Assembly: GCA_038223055.1 (NCBI GenBank)
Contig: JBBRHF010000054.1
Coordinates: forward strand, 1-23,298
Direction of reading: 5' to 3'
DNA length: 23,298 nt
DNA from: JBBRHF01 sp038223055
GTDB lineage: Bacteria > Actinomycetota > Actinomycetes > JACCUZ01
The first letter of the stretch is position 1. The number at the start of each line of letters is the position of its first letter. Made by a program: the position numbers and the translations under genes. Of the stretch, positions 14,951-23,159 are shown one piece after another. The notes beneath the pieces are model-generated. The model made no database searches. It saw nothing but the letters and a program-made list of their open reading frames with translations, and was not told where the DNA came from.

Positions 14951-15196
14951 ATGGGCGAGGACGGCGTACTCGGTTCCATCCGAGGGATGGTCGAGGCGGA
15001 GCACGCGCTGCGCGAACAGATGCAGCGAGGCGAAGTGGACGTGATGCCGGCGCGGGCGGAGCTGGCCGAACTCGAGCGGTCCCTGGACCAATGCTGGGAC
15101 CTGCTCAGGCAGCGCCGGGCACGCGCCGAGTTCGACCAAGACCCTGACAGGGCCGTCCTGCGGCCGGTCGAGGTGGTCGAGCGCTACTGGGCCTGA
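14951..15196 (+). CDS. DUF2630 family protein
   Basis: The ATG at 14951 has a strong AAAGGAGG site (14937-14944) 6 bases upstream, so it is preferred over the in-frame ATG at 14918. The 81-residue helical protein has the DUF2630 features IRGMVEAEHALREQMQRGEV and LERSLDQCWDLLRQRRARAE, then RPVEVVERYWA. The function is unknown. It is probably translated from the same message as the PPOx-like gene. Confidence 0.9.
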   Translation: MGEDGVLGSIRGMVEAEHALREQMQRGEVDVMPARAELAELERSLDQCWDLLRQRRARAEFDQDPDRAVLRPVEVVERYWA

Positions 15197-15322
15197 GGTG
15201 GCCGTCCTGTCGGCAAGCATTCGTTCATCTGCTGTTCACGGATCGACGAGATGCGAACCCGCGCGCACGGTCGACCGAGTGTAGCGTCGAGCCTCAGGCC
15301 TCCGCCGAGACGAGGTTTCCAC
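15197..15322 (+). promoter_or_regulatory. leader between DUF2630 and the first LAL regulator
   Basis: This 126-bp gap should hold the promoter of the LAL gene. A GACGAGG run (15309-15315) lies 7 bases upstream of the GTG at 15323. No terminator or copy of the operator-like palindrome is visible here. Confidence 0.4.
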
Positions 15323-18146
15323 GTGGACGGTGCGCAACCATTGACGGCAACCGCGGTGGTGGCCTTGGTCGGCAGGGACCAAGACCTGGAAGTCCTGGAC
15401 GCGTTCCTCTCCTCCGTGCTGCTGGGTGCCGGCCCGGCTGTGCTTCTCTCCGGGGAGCCGGGCGTCGGGAAGACGTCCCTGCTCGACGCCGTGGAGGCTC
15501 GCGCGACGGCTGTCGGGGCCCGTGTCCTGCGGATTATCGGCTCCCAGTCCGGCGGCGTCAGCTTCCTCGGGCTGCAGCAGATCGTCGAAGGGCCTAGGGC
15601 CCGGTCGCGCGCCCATGAGCGCGGAGCACCGGCAGGCGTTTGCCGCGGTAACGGGCACCGGGCAGGCGCCCAGTTCGGGGCACCTGATCGTTGCTCAGGC
15701 CGTCCTGCGTCTGCTCCGCGCGACCGCCGAGGTTGGCCCCCTGCTGCTCGTCGTTGACGACCTGCACTGGCTAAACCGACCCAGCCAGGGAGTGTTGGCA
15801 CTGGTCGCGCGCCGGCTGGCCGAGAGCCGCGTCGGGTTCCTGGCCGCGTCGCGATCGGGGCACCCGAGCTTCTTCGACCGTGTCGGCCTAACACAGCACG
15901 AGGTGGCGGGCCTGGACCTGGCCTCGTCGCAGGAACTGCTGGACGTCCGGTTCCCGGGACTGGCCCCCTCAGTTCGGCAGCGGCTGCTCGAGGAGGCGCA
16001 GGGCAACCCGCTGGCCCTGATCGAGCTGGCGGCGGCCCTGTCGGAACCTCAGCGCATGATGCGACAGCCGCTTCCGTCGATGCTGCCGCTCAGTGGCCGG
16101 CTCCACGAAGCTATCGCCTCCCGCGTCCAGCGGCTTCCGCCAGCCACCCGCAGGCTGCTGCTGCTGGTCGCCCTGGACTGGACCGGCAACCTGCGGGCAG
16201 ACCTGTTCGCGGCGCGAGCTCGGCCAGACGACGTCGACCCAGCAGAGGAGGCGGGCCTGGTCAAGGTCGACAACCGGACTCGTCAGATCACGTTGGCCCA
16301 CCCGCTCATCCGTTCCGCCCTTGTGGAGCTGGCCGGCGACGAGGAGCTTCGGCTCGCGCACGCCAGTCTCGCCGCCGCACTGGATGAGTCGGAACATCGG
16401 GCACGGCACCTGGCCGCGGCGGCAGTCGGCCCCGACGAGGCGACAGCCCTTGAGCTCGAGCGGGCGGCCCGACGCACTCTGCGACAAGGAGACGGTGTCG
16501 GCGCGGTCGAGATCCTTATGCGGGCGGCAGAGCTCACTCCGGTTCCCGCCGAACGACGTCGCAGGCTGGCCGGGGCGGCATTTATCGGGGCGGACGTCAC
16601 CGGACAGCTCGCGCACATGTCGATGCTGCTCACCGACGGCGGAAGGCCGGACCACGACTCCGCCCAGTCGCTAGCGGCCGCGGCCGCCGGCGCCTACCTG
16701 TTGCTCAACGAAGACGGCGACGTCGACACCTCGCACCGCTTGCTCGTGTCCGCCATCGAGGAGCACCGCGGCCTCGGCCGCGACCGGGCCGCCGGGCAAA
16801 GCGACCCTGACGACCCGGCGCTCATCGAGGCGCTGCACACGCTGCTACTGATCTGCTTCTTCTCCGGGCGCGCCGAGGCTTGGCTTCCGTTTCACGCCGC
16901 GGTCCGCGCGCTCGGACCGAAGGCCCCGGACACGTTGACGCTGGCGGCCGCGACGTTCGCCGACCCTGCCCGCGACGGCCAGGCCGCACTCAAGCGCCTG
17001 GACGCCGCAATCGCGGACCTGCCTGCCGATCTGGACCCGACGCGCATCGTTCGGATCGGAATCGCGGCGATCTACGTCGACCGGGTCGCGGGTTGCCGTC
17101 ACGGCTTGTGGCGGGTGGTGCAGGACGGGCGCTCCGGGGGAGCTGTCGCCTCCGCGATCAACGCGACGATGCTGCTAGCTTTCGACGACCTCGTCACGGG
17201 CCGGTGGGGCGAGGCCCAGGAGCTGGCCTCTGAAGGACTCCGGCTGTGCGAGTCCCACGGCTACCTGCTGCTGTCGTGGCCGGGCCAGTTGGCCCTGGCC
17301 CTGGTGGCCGCGGCCCGGGGCGACCGGGTCACCGTCATGGCGCTGACCGATGAGATGACGCAGTGGGCCGAACCGCGGCGCGTCCAATCGGTACAGGCGT
17401 ACGCCCACCACGCCCTGGCACTGCTGGCGCTGGGGAGGGGAGACTACGAGACCGCCTACCAGCACGCATGCGCCGTGAGCCCGGCAGGCGTGCTCGCCGA
17501 CCACGTCGCGCACGCCCTGTAGCTGTGCATGGACCTGGTCGAGGCGGCGGCCAGGTCCGGCCGTGCCGCGGAGGCCACCGCCCACGCGGCGGCCCTCGAC
17601 GCGGCCGGCGTCGCCGCGCTCTCGCCCCGGCTGCGGCTTCTCGTGGCGGGCGCCAAGGCGCTGGCCGCCGGCCCGGACGACGCCTCGTCGCTATTCCAGG
17701 AAGCGGTGACACTGCCTGATGCCACGCGCTGGCCGTACGAGCTGGCCCGCATCCAGCTCGCCTTCGGCGAGCACCTGCGCGACACCGGCCGGACCTCCGA
17801 AGCCCGCGAGCAGCTGCGCGCGGCACACCACGCCTTCCGGCACCGGCAGGCCCATCCGTGGGAGCTGCGCGCGGCCACCGAGCTGCGAGCGACCGGGCGG
17901 AGCCCCGGACGGGTGATCAACGGCACGGAGACGCTCACCGAGCAGGAACGAGAGATCGTGCAGCTTGCCGCGAGCGGGCTAACGAACAAGGAGATCGGAG
18001 CCCGACTGTTCCTATCGCACCGCACCGTCGGGTCGAACCTGTACCGGGTGTTCCCGAAGCTCGGCGTGACCTCCAGGGCGGCGCTGCGCGACGCCCTCAC
18101 CGCGGACACCGAGGGCCACGGTGACCCGGACTTCCGACCCCGATGA
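15323..18146 (+). pseudogene. full-length LuxR-family LAL (ATPase) regulator with a frameshift and an amber codon
   Basis: Read together, three segments give a protein of about 941 residues, a normal LAL length. GTG 15323 begins a P-loop domain (LVGRDQDLEVLDAF, LLSGEPGVGKTSLLD). Near 15585-15600 homology shifts frame (RAPMSAEHRQAF, then LLLVVDDLHWLNRPS as Walker B) and runs through the long helical repeat region. TAG at 17520-17522 stands in HAL-stop-LCMDLVEAA, where relatives have Trp. The same frame then continues to the LuxR HTH (LTEQEREIVQLAASGLTNKE, LFLSHRTVGSNLYRVFPKLG). An ATG at 17529 could restart translation and make a separate HTH protein. The ATPase and DNA-binding halves are both recognisable, so the damage is recent. 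It follows PPOx-DUF2630. Confidence 0.88.
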
Positions 18147-18162
18147 CAGCAGGCCGAGAGCC

Positions 18163-18718
18163 TCAACCAGGAAGGGCGTCGGCGTCGTCCTGGCCACTGA
18201 GCATGTCTCGCAACGGGCCGGCGTGGCCCTCGGCGGTGGCGAGCAACAACTCGACCAAACGTCGGCTGGTCGCGTCTGCCGTCCCCAGCCAGCCGATCGC
18301 CTGGTCGGCGACCTGGATGATGACCCGTTCCGACAGGAGGTTCTCGCGAAGCATCGCGTCGCGGTCGGTGTTCAGGAACGACCGGCGTGACATGGGACCG
18401 GCCCGGCATCGTCGACGGGTCGAGGTCGGGGCTGCCGCCGAGCGCGCCGATCCGGGCCGCGAGCTTGGTGCCCAGGCGCATGCTGTCGCGGGCGTGCGCG
18501 CTGAACATCGCGCGAACCGGGACGTGGTTGCGCCCGGCGGCCACGGTGGCGTGCTGCTGGTACTGCAAGAAGCACACGACCTGGCTGGCCAGCATGTCGT
18601 TGAGCATGTCGATGAGGGCTTCGACATCGCCGGCGTAGCCGCCCGTCACCGGCCCCTCGGCCATGGCCTCTCGAGCTCTCTGTCGCAGCATCGGAACGTC
18701 CAACCGCAACCCCGCCAC
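18163..18718 (-). pseudogene. ferritin-like (bacterioferritin/Dps-like) protein, frameshifted
   Basis: GTG 18718 has a GGGAGGAG site (18724-18731) 5 bases upstream. The first ~110 residues (LRQRAREAMAEGPVTGGYAG, LASQVVCFLQYQQHATVAAG, ARDSMRLGTKLAARIGALGG, LDPSTMPGRSH) match ferritin-like four-helix proteins. Near 18385-18395 the sequence moves one frame over and continues SFLNTDRDAMLRENLLSERV and ATAEGHAGPLRDML to a stop at 18163. Both halves are clean, so one indel separates it from an intact gene of about 185 residues. The family stores iron or protects DNA; the ligand residues look partly changed (several E/H positions replaced). It is divergent from the second LAL gene and shares its promoter region. 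Confidence 0.8.
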
Positions 18719-18774
18719 GCTAGCTCCTCCCGGCAGGCAGTCCGTTGTGGCCACCCTCGCCCCATAGCCCGACC

Positions 18775-18795
18775 GAGTCATCGGCCAGATGACTC
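18775..18795 (+). promoter_or_regulatory. perfect palindrome, likely operator (site C)
   Basis: GAGTCATC-GGCCA-GATGACTC is a perfect 8-bp inverted repeat with a 5-base spacer. It sits between the divergent ferritin-like start (18718) and the LAL start (18820), 57 and 25 bp away respectively. Related sites occur at 14122, 14187, 21721 and, weakly, 21868. LuxR-type HTH dimers recognise palindromes of this kind. Confidence 0.65.
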
Positions 18796-18819
18796 TGCTG
18801 GACCCGCCGGGGCAGCCCG

Positions 18820-20283
18820 ATGACCGGCGACTCTCTTCTAGGCCGGGACACCGAGCTGCGCCGAGTGCAGTCGTTCCTGGACAGCGTCGCCACGAACGGT
18901 GCGGCACTGATGCTGCTCGGGGACCCGGGCGTCGGGAAGACGAGCCTGCTCGACGCGGCCGCCGCGCTGGGCCAGGCCACCGGTATGCGGGTGCTGCGTG
19001 CCGTCGGAACCGAGTTCGAGGTCGGCATCAGCTTCGCCGGCCTGAGCCAGCTGCTGCTGCCACTCAGCGCCGAGATCGACCGGCTTCCGCCCGGGCAGCA
19101 GGCTGCTGTGTCGCTGGTCCTGGGTTCCGGTGGCCCGGCCGGCGGGGCCTGCCGCGTGTCCGCCGCGGTCCTGGAGCTGTTGCGTGCGGCGGCCGCAGCC
19201 CGGCCGCTGTTGATCGTTGTCGATGACCTGCCCTGGTTGGACCGGGCCAGCGCCTCCGTGCTCGGCGCAGCGGCACGGGCCTTGCACGGCGATCGCGTGG
19301 GTGTCCTGACCGCTCGGCGGACCGGCGAGGAGAGCTTCTTCGACGCCACCGGCCTGCCCGAGCTCGAGATGGGGCCACTGGACGCCGTTTCAGCCGCGGA
19401 CCTGCTGCGCTCCGGCCACCCCGACGTGGCGGCACCGGTGGAGTCCCAGCTGCTGGCGGCGGCACAGGGAAACCCGTTGGCGCTGCTTGACTTGCCCGCG
19501 GCGCTGAGCAGCGCCCAGCGAGCCGGGCTGGACGACCTGCCGGCACACCTTCCGCTGAGCCGGCGCCTAGAGGGCCTCTACTCATCACGGGTCGCTGCGC
19601 TTCCGTGGGCGACTCGCCGGCTTCTGCTGCTGGCAGCACTGCACGACGCCAGCGACCTGTCCGAGCTGCTTACCGCGTCCGGGATCGGCATGGGGGTCCC
19701 GGGCCTGGCAACCGCCGAAAGGGCTGGGCTGCTGGTCAACTATCCCGACACAGGCGGGGTCACGTTCCGGCACCCAGTGGTGCGGGCCACTGTGGTCGCG
19801 ACCTCGACCAGCAGCCAACGCCGTGAGGCACACCGAGACCTGGCCGGACTGCTGGCGGACGACCTCGAGCGCGCCGCCCGGCACATGGCCGAGGCCACCG
19901 TCGACCCGGACGAGCAGGTCGCTGGGCTACTCGAGCGGGCCGCGCGCAGCCCATTGGCAGCCCGCGCGCAACTGGCGTCTGCCCGGGGTCTGTTCAGTGC
20001 TCTCGGGGCGACGCCGTGGACGGCGAGGGCCGAGCAGGAGCTGCTCGCCTCCAGCCCCGGCAGTGGTCACGGCGGCTTGGCCCGATTCGAGCTGACTCCA
20101 CAGGAACGTTCGGTCGCCGAGCTCGCGGCAGCAGGGCTGGCGAACAAACAGATCGCGGACCGGCTGATGATCTCCCACCGCACCGTCAGTGCCCACCTAC
20201 GGGCAGCGTTCCTCAAGCTCGGTATCTCCACCCGTGCCGGGCTCCGCGACGCACTGGACGCGGCAGACCCGGCGTCTCGATAG
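18820..20283 (+). CDS. short LuxR-family LAL regulator lacking most of the helical repeat region
   Basis: The 487-residue protein has an ATG start. The P-loop is LLGDPGVGKTSLLD (GDPGVGKT 34-41), Walker B is LLIVVDD (D135, D136), and the C-terminal LuxR HTH is near 425-479 (LTPQERSVAELAAAGLANKQ, LMISHRTVSAHLRAAFLKLG). The family normally has ~900-950 residues, and the broken neighbour at 15323 is about 941. Here the region between the ATPase and HTH is only about 40 residues: LLERAAR is followed at once by a segment like the end of the repeat region (ARGLFSALGATPWTARAEQE). This looks like an in-frame deletion of ~400 residues. The frame is intact, so a short regulator may be made. Confidence 0.85.
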   Translation: MTGDSLLGRDTELRRVQSFLDSVATNGAALMLLGDPGVGKTSLLDAAAALGQATGMRVLRAVGTEFEVGISFAGLSQLLLPLSAEIDRLPPGQQAAVSLVLGSGGPAGGACRVSAAVLELLRAAAAARPLLIVVDDLPWLDRASASVLGAAARALHGDRVGVLTARRTGEESFFDATGLPELEMGPLDAVSAADLLRSGHPDVAAPVESQLLAAAQGNPLALLDLPAALSSAQRAGLDDLPAHLPLSRRLEGLYSSRVAALPWATRRLLLLAALHDASDLSELLTASGIGMGVPGLATAERAGLLVNYPDTGGVTFRHPVVRATVVATSTSSQRREAHRDLAGLLADDLERAARHMAEATVDPDEQVAGLLERAARSPLAARAQLASARGLFSALGATPWTARAEQELLASSPGSGHGGLARFELTPQERSVAELAAAGLANKQIADRLMISHRTVSAHLRAAFLKLGISTRAGLRDALDAADPASR

Positions 20284-20319
20284 GCCCGCAGCGGGCAAGT
20301 TCGCGTGTGCCGGTCGAGC

Positions 20320-20714
20320 TCACGTGTGGATTGGGCGGTGGGCGGCGAGGTCGACGGCGCTTTGCAGGGCCCGAAGGTCGACCCGCCCGGTGTGCTGCTG
20401 GGCTCCGATGAACAGGGTGGGGGTGCCGAGCACCGCTTGGGTCAGGCCGGCTTCGTAGTCGGCGGCGACGGCCGGGCGAAACCGCAGCGCGGCCTCGCCG
20501 ACCACGGCCCACCACCAGGAAAAACTGCCATGGCGGCGTCGTTGACCCAGTGCTGCAGGTCGAGCGACATCTCCGCGTTGCCGACCCGCAGCGAGGCGCG
20601 GGTGCTCCAGACCCGCGCGTAGCCGGCGCCCGGGACGTTGGTGAGCGCCTCGACCAGGAACACCGACAGCAGTTCCGCGTATCGCACGAGTCGCCGGCCT
20701 GCTGGTTGCGTCAC
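20320..20714 (-). pseudogene. NhaA antiporter-thioredoxin (DsbA-like) fusion, collapsed remnant
   Basis: GTG 20714 follows a GAGGAA site. The N-terminal piece (LTNVPGAGYARVWSTRASLR, then MSLDLQHWVNDAAMAVF) matches the N-terminus of NhaA Na+/H+ antiporters, where DLxHWVNDGLMALFFFVVG is typical. Near 20500-20520 the frame changes and the sequence jumps to AADYEAGLTQAVLGTPTLFI, the cis-Pro end of a DsbA/thioredoxin-like domain, ending at 20320. Actinobacterial NhaA proteins fused to such a domain are known, so the two ends of one long gene appear joined by a deletion of roughly 500 codons plus a small indel. No transporter can be made. It lies just after the chloroperoxidase-like gene and its terminator. 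Confidence 0.65.
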
Positions 20715-20733
20715 GGCTGTTCCTCGGGTCAGA

Positions 20734-20763
20734 GCCCGCCCGACCCTGTAGGGCCGGGCGGGC
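20734..20763 (-). terminator. strong hairpin downstream of the alpha/beta hydrolase
   Basis: GCCCGCCCG pairs with CGGGCGGGC (20734-20742 with 20755-20763), with an inner CCCT-GT-AGGG stem. It lies 24 bp beyond the hydrolase stop and before the NhaA relic. There is no T tract, as is common in high-GC actinobacteria. Confidence 0.7.
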
Positions 20764-20787
20764 GCGGGGGGAGCTCTGCCAGCGCGG

Positions 20788-21621
20788 TCAGCTCTTGATG
20801 AAGTCCAGCAGGGCGGGATTGACGATTTCAGGGTGCGTCCACGGCAGGTTGTGGGGGCCGTCCTTGACGGTGACTACCGTGAGGTCCTTGATCAGGCCGG
20901 GTAGGCGGGCTGCAGTCTTGTCATACGGCAGCACCCGGTCGGCGTCGCCGTGGATGAGCAGCACCGGGACGTCGATGGCGGGCAGGTCGCCGCGGAAGTC
21001 GGTGAGCCAGGTGTCGACGCAGGCGTGGGCCGCGAACGGACCCGCGTCCAGGGCCATGTTGAACGCGGCGGCCACAGCCTGCTCGCTGACTCGGCTGCCG
21101 AGGTACACGTCGGGATTGAAGAAGTCGTTGTTGAACCGGGCGAAGTACGCCGGTCGGTCCTGGACGATGGCCGCCTTGACACCTTCGAAGACCGCTCCGT
21201 CCACGCCCTGCGGGTTGTCGTTAGTCAGCAACAGGAACGGCGGGATGGCGGCGATGAGGACTGCCTTGCGGATGCGGTCCGAGCCGTAGTGTCCGAGGTA
21301 GCGCGTCACCTCGCCGGTGCCCATCGAGTGTCCGACCAAGACGACGTCGCGCAGGTCGAGGTGCTCGAGCAGGGCGTGGAGGTCGGCGGCGAAAGTGGCG
21401 TAGTCGAAACCGATTGTGGTGTTGCTTGACTGGCCGAACCCGCGCCGGTCGTACGAGATCGCCCGATAGCCGGCTTCGAGCAGTGCTCGCTCCTGCTTGT
21501 CCCAGGACCTGCCGTCGAGGGGGAACCCGTGGATGAGCACGACGGGCTGCCCCATGCCGTGGTCCTCGAAGTAGATCTCAACGTCCTGCCCGTTCTCTTG
21601 TCCAACGGTGATCTTCGACAT
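20788..21621 (-). CDS. alpha/beta hydrolase, cofactor-free (non-heme) chloroperoxidase-like
   Basis: ATG 21621 is chosen because MSKITVGQENGQDVEIYFED is a normal start and AAAGG lies 8 bases upstream; the longer frame to 21972 is intergenic. The 277 residues fit the family. The oxyanion loop HGFPLDGRSW starts at 31, the nucleophile is in GHSMG (S99), the acid is D228 in HGDADRVLP, and the base is H257 in DGPHNLPWTHPE. Cofactor-free haloperoxidases are serine esterases that can also make peracids. The gene is intact amid decayed neighbours. An operator-like site lies about 100 bp upstream and a hairpin follows, suggesting a single-gene unit. Confidence 0.93.
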   Translation of the reverse strand: MSKITVGQENGQDVEIYFEDHGMGQPVVLIHGFPLDGRSWDKQERALLEAGYRAISYDRRGFGQSSNTTIGFDYATFAADLHALLEHLDLRDVVLVGHSMGTGEVTRYLGHYGSDRIRKAVLIAAIPPFLLLTNDNPQGVDGAVFEGVKAAIVQDRPAYFARFNNDFFNPDVYLGSRVSEQAVAAAFNMALDAGPFAAHACVDTWLTDFRGDLPAIDVPVLLIHGDADRVLPYDKTAARLPGLIKDLTVVTVKDGPHNLPWTHPEIVNPALLDFIKS

Positions 21622-21720
21622 GAGATGAACCTTTCGCTGTGGAGGAGCCCGTGCGGTCACCCGTGGGGAGGGATCGCCGGGAGGTCGATGTGCTCCGCAG
21701 TCTTGGGCGCAGCGGAAGGC

Positions 21721-21741
21721 GTCGCATCGGCCAAATGACTC
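21721..21741 (+). promoter_or_regulatory. operator-like site D
   Basis: GTCGCATC-GGCCA-AATGACTC matches 17 of 21 positions of the palindrome at 18775-18795. It lies 100 bp upstream of the chloroperoxidase-like hydrolase start. Confidence 0.5.
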
Positions 21742-21989
21742 CGGGCGCTGGGGGGCGCCCGGCAGCTGTCGAGCAGCCCAGTTCGACCGATGACCGAATG
21801 ACGGCTCGGCGACCACCGGCCGGCCCGGCCGATGAGGCTGCCGCGCCACAGCGACGGGGTCGCTCAATCGTCGCATGGCCGATGCACTCCGACGGGACGC
21901 GAGTGGACCTTGGGACCCCGGCCCACGGGACCGGCACCGGGATAGGGAAGGGTGCGGAATGGTCAACTGCACGAGAACGACACGAGCGG

Positions 21990-22503
21990 GCCCTCGGCGA
22001 TCCCGCGCAGGCGGAGTTGCTTGCTCACCTTCGAGCCCGGGTGATCTGCCGGTACCGTCTGCTGCTGTCCCACGAGCCGGTGTTGCGTCGTATCGCCGAC
22101 GTGCGCGGCAGGCCGGACCCGTTCCTCATCTACGGCCGTCTCGAGGGCGCGGTCGGAGGCGCGCCGACGCCGCTAAACGTCGCCGCGCTCGGCCCACAGG
22201 GGCTGCGAGAACTGGGCATGTCGCGGGCCAAGACGTGCTGCATCGCCAACCTCGCCGGGATGCACCTGCAGGGGAAGTTCGACACCGAGCACCTGGACCA
22301 CCTCGACGACGAGGAAGTGGTCGCTGCTCTCACGGTCGCCGAGGGCGCCGGGCATTGGACGGCGGAGATTTTCCTCTTCCACCAGCTCCACCGCCCGGAC
22401 GTGCTTCCCGACGGGACCTTGGCATCCGGCACCGAGCCGGCCGTTGCCTATGCCCTGCCCGACGTCTGGCTGAGGTTCGACTCGCTCAGGCTTCGCCCAC
22501 TCA
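21990..22503 (+). pseudogene. AlkA-like DNA-3-methyladenine glycosylase relic
   Basis: The frame shows the HhH-GPD glycosylase pattern in order: HEPVLRRIADVRGRPDPF, LIYGRLEGAVGGAPTPL, LRELGMSRAKTCCIANLAGM, LDDEEVVAALTVAEGAGHWT and AEIFLFHQLHRPDVLP. Intact relatives have ~25 more residues (the VGQQIS helix) between DPF and the IYGRLE stretch. The helix-hairpin-helix G-I-G has become G-A-G. The catalytic aspartate expected after VLP (normally xxDLGxR) is not there (DGTLAS). Homology fades after ALPDVWL, and the frame runs on into the antisense of the cupin gene. The intact enzyme removes alkylated purines; this copy lacks key parts. Its start is not identifiable. Confidence 0.65.
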
Positions 22504-22506
22504 TCG

Positions 22507-22869
22507 TCAGGCTGGGCGCAGAGTGGCCAGCGGCTGGCCGATCTCCACGATGTAGGTCGATAGCATCATCCCGGTCTCCGGGCCGACGTCCAAGGCGTTG
22601 TGCACCGTGCCGGGCGGCATCAGAAACGGTTCTCCGGCATTGAGCGTGAGCGTCGGCTGGCCCTGGACCATCATGCGTACCGTGCCGGCCAGGATGTAGC
22701 CCACCTCCTCCCCTGGGTGGGTGTGCCATCCAGACTCGACGCCGGCAGGGATCTCGGTCAGCACCTGCACGATCTCCCGGCCGGGAATCGAAGAGTTGCG
22801 GCGCTGCAGCTCGGTGCGGGTCAGCTTCCCGGCGAGCTCGTCGACTGGACGTTGGGTATCGGTAGCCAT
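22507..22869 (-). CDS. cupin domain-containing protein
   Basis: The 120-residue single-domain cupin has ATG 22869 and GGAGGAA about 4 bases upstream. Motif 1 is GWHTHPGEEVGYILAG (H49, H51, E55), and motif 2 is GEPFLMPPGTVHNALDVG (H90). All four metal-binding positions are present, so it is likely an intact metalloprotein. Small cupins act as isomerases, dioxygenases or ligand sensors; the role is not visible. It lies between the AlkA relic (convergent) and an interrupted hydrolase (same strand upstream), separated from the latter by an inverted repeat. Confidence 0.9.
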   Translation of the reverse strand: MATDTQRPVDELAGKLTRTELQRRNSSIPGREIVQVLTEIPAGVESGWHTHPGEEVGYILAGTVRMMVQGQPTLTLNAGEPFLMPPGTVHNALDVGPETGMMLSTYIVEIGQPLATLRPA

Positions 22870-22897
22870 GTCGTTCCTCCACGGTGTGCGACATCTC

Positions 22898-22918
22898 CCG
22901 GTGCCACTGCGGCACCGG
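22898..22918. repeat. inverted repeat CCGGTGCC-ACTGC-GGCACCGG
   Basis: A perfect 8-bp palindromic stem with a 5-base loop lies 29 bp upstream of the cupin start and 38 bp downstream of the hydrolase fragment stop. It could terminate transcription from upstream or be an operator for the cupin gene. Confidence 0.6.
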
Positions 22919-22956
22919 CAGCGGATCTGTGGGCTGCGTCCAGGGGGCGTGGCCTC

Positions 22957-23159
22957 TCAGAGGGCGATCACTTCCAGGACAGCGGCAGTGAACGCGGCAG
23001 GGGCCTCCTGCGGAAGGTTGTGCCCGGCCTCGGCGACCTGGTGGTGCAGCCGTGGCCCGCTGAAGAACCGGGCCGAGGAGGATCCGTCGGTTGCCGGGAA
23101 GTTGCCGTCGGCGAGCCCGTCGAGGGTGACCGCGGCAACCGGAATTACGGGTTGGGCGG
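22957..23159 (-). pseudogene. alpha/beta hydrolase C-terminal fragment, cut by an IS630 element
   Basis: The minus-strand frame VIPVAAVTLDGLADGNFPAT, then DGSSSARFF and HHQVAEAGHNLPQEAPAAFT, is the end of an alpha/beta hydrolase. It carries the acid-loop aspartate (DGLADG) and the catalytic histidine (GHNLPQE). Everything upstream is replaced by the IS630-type sequence at 23160. The frame stays open into the IS by chance, so the apparent ATG at 23274 is not the real start. The fragment lacks the nucleophile and most of the fold. Confidence 0.78.

Noticed and set aside
17456..18162. Downstream extension of the ferritin-like frame on the minus strand
   Set aside because: It is the antisense of the LAL gene; homology moves to another frame that ends at 18163.
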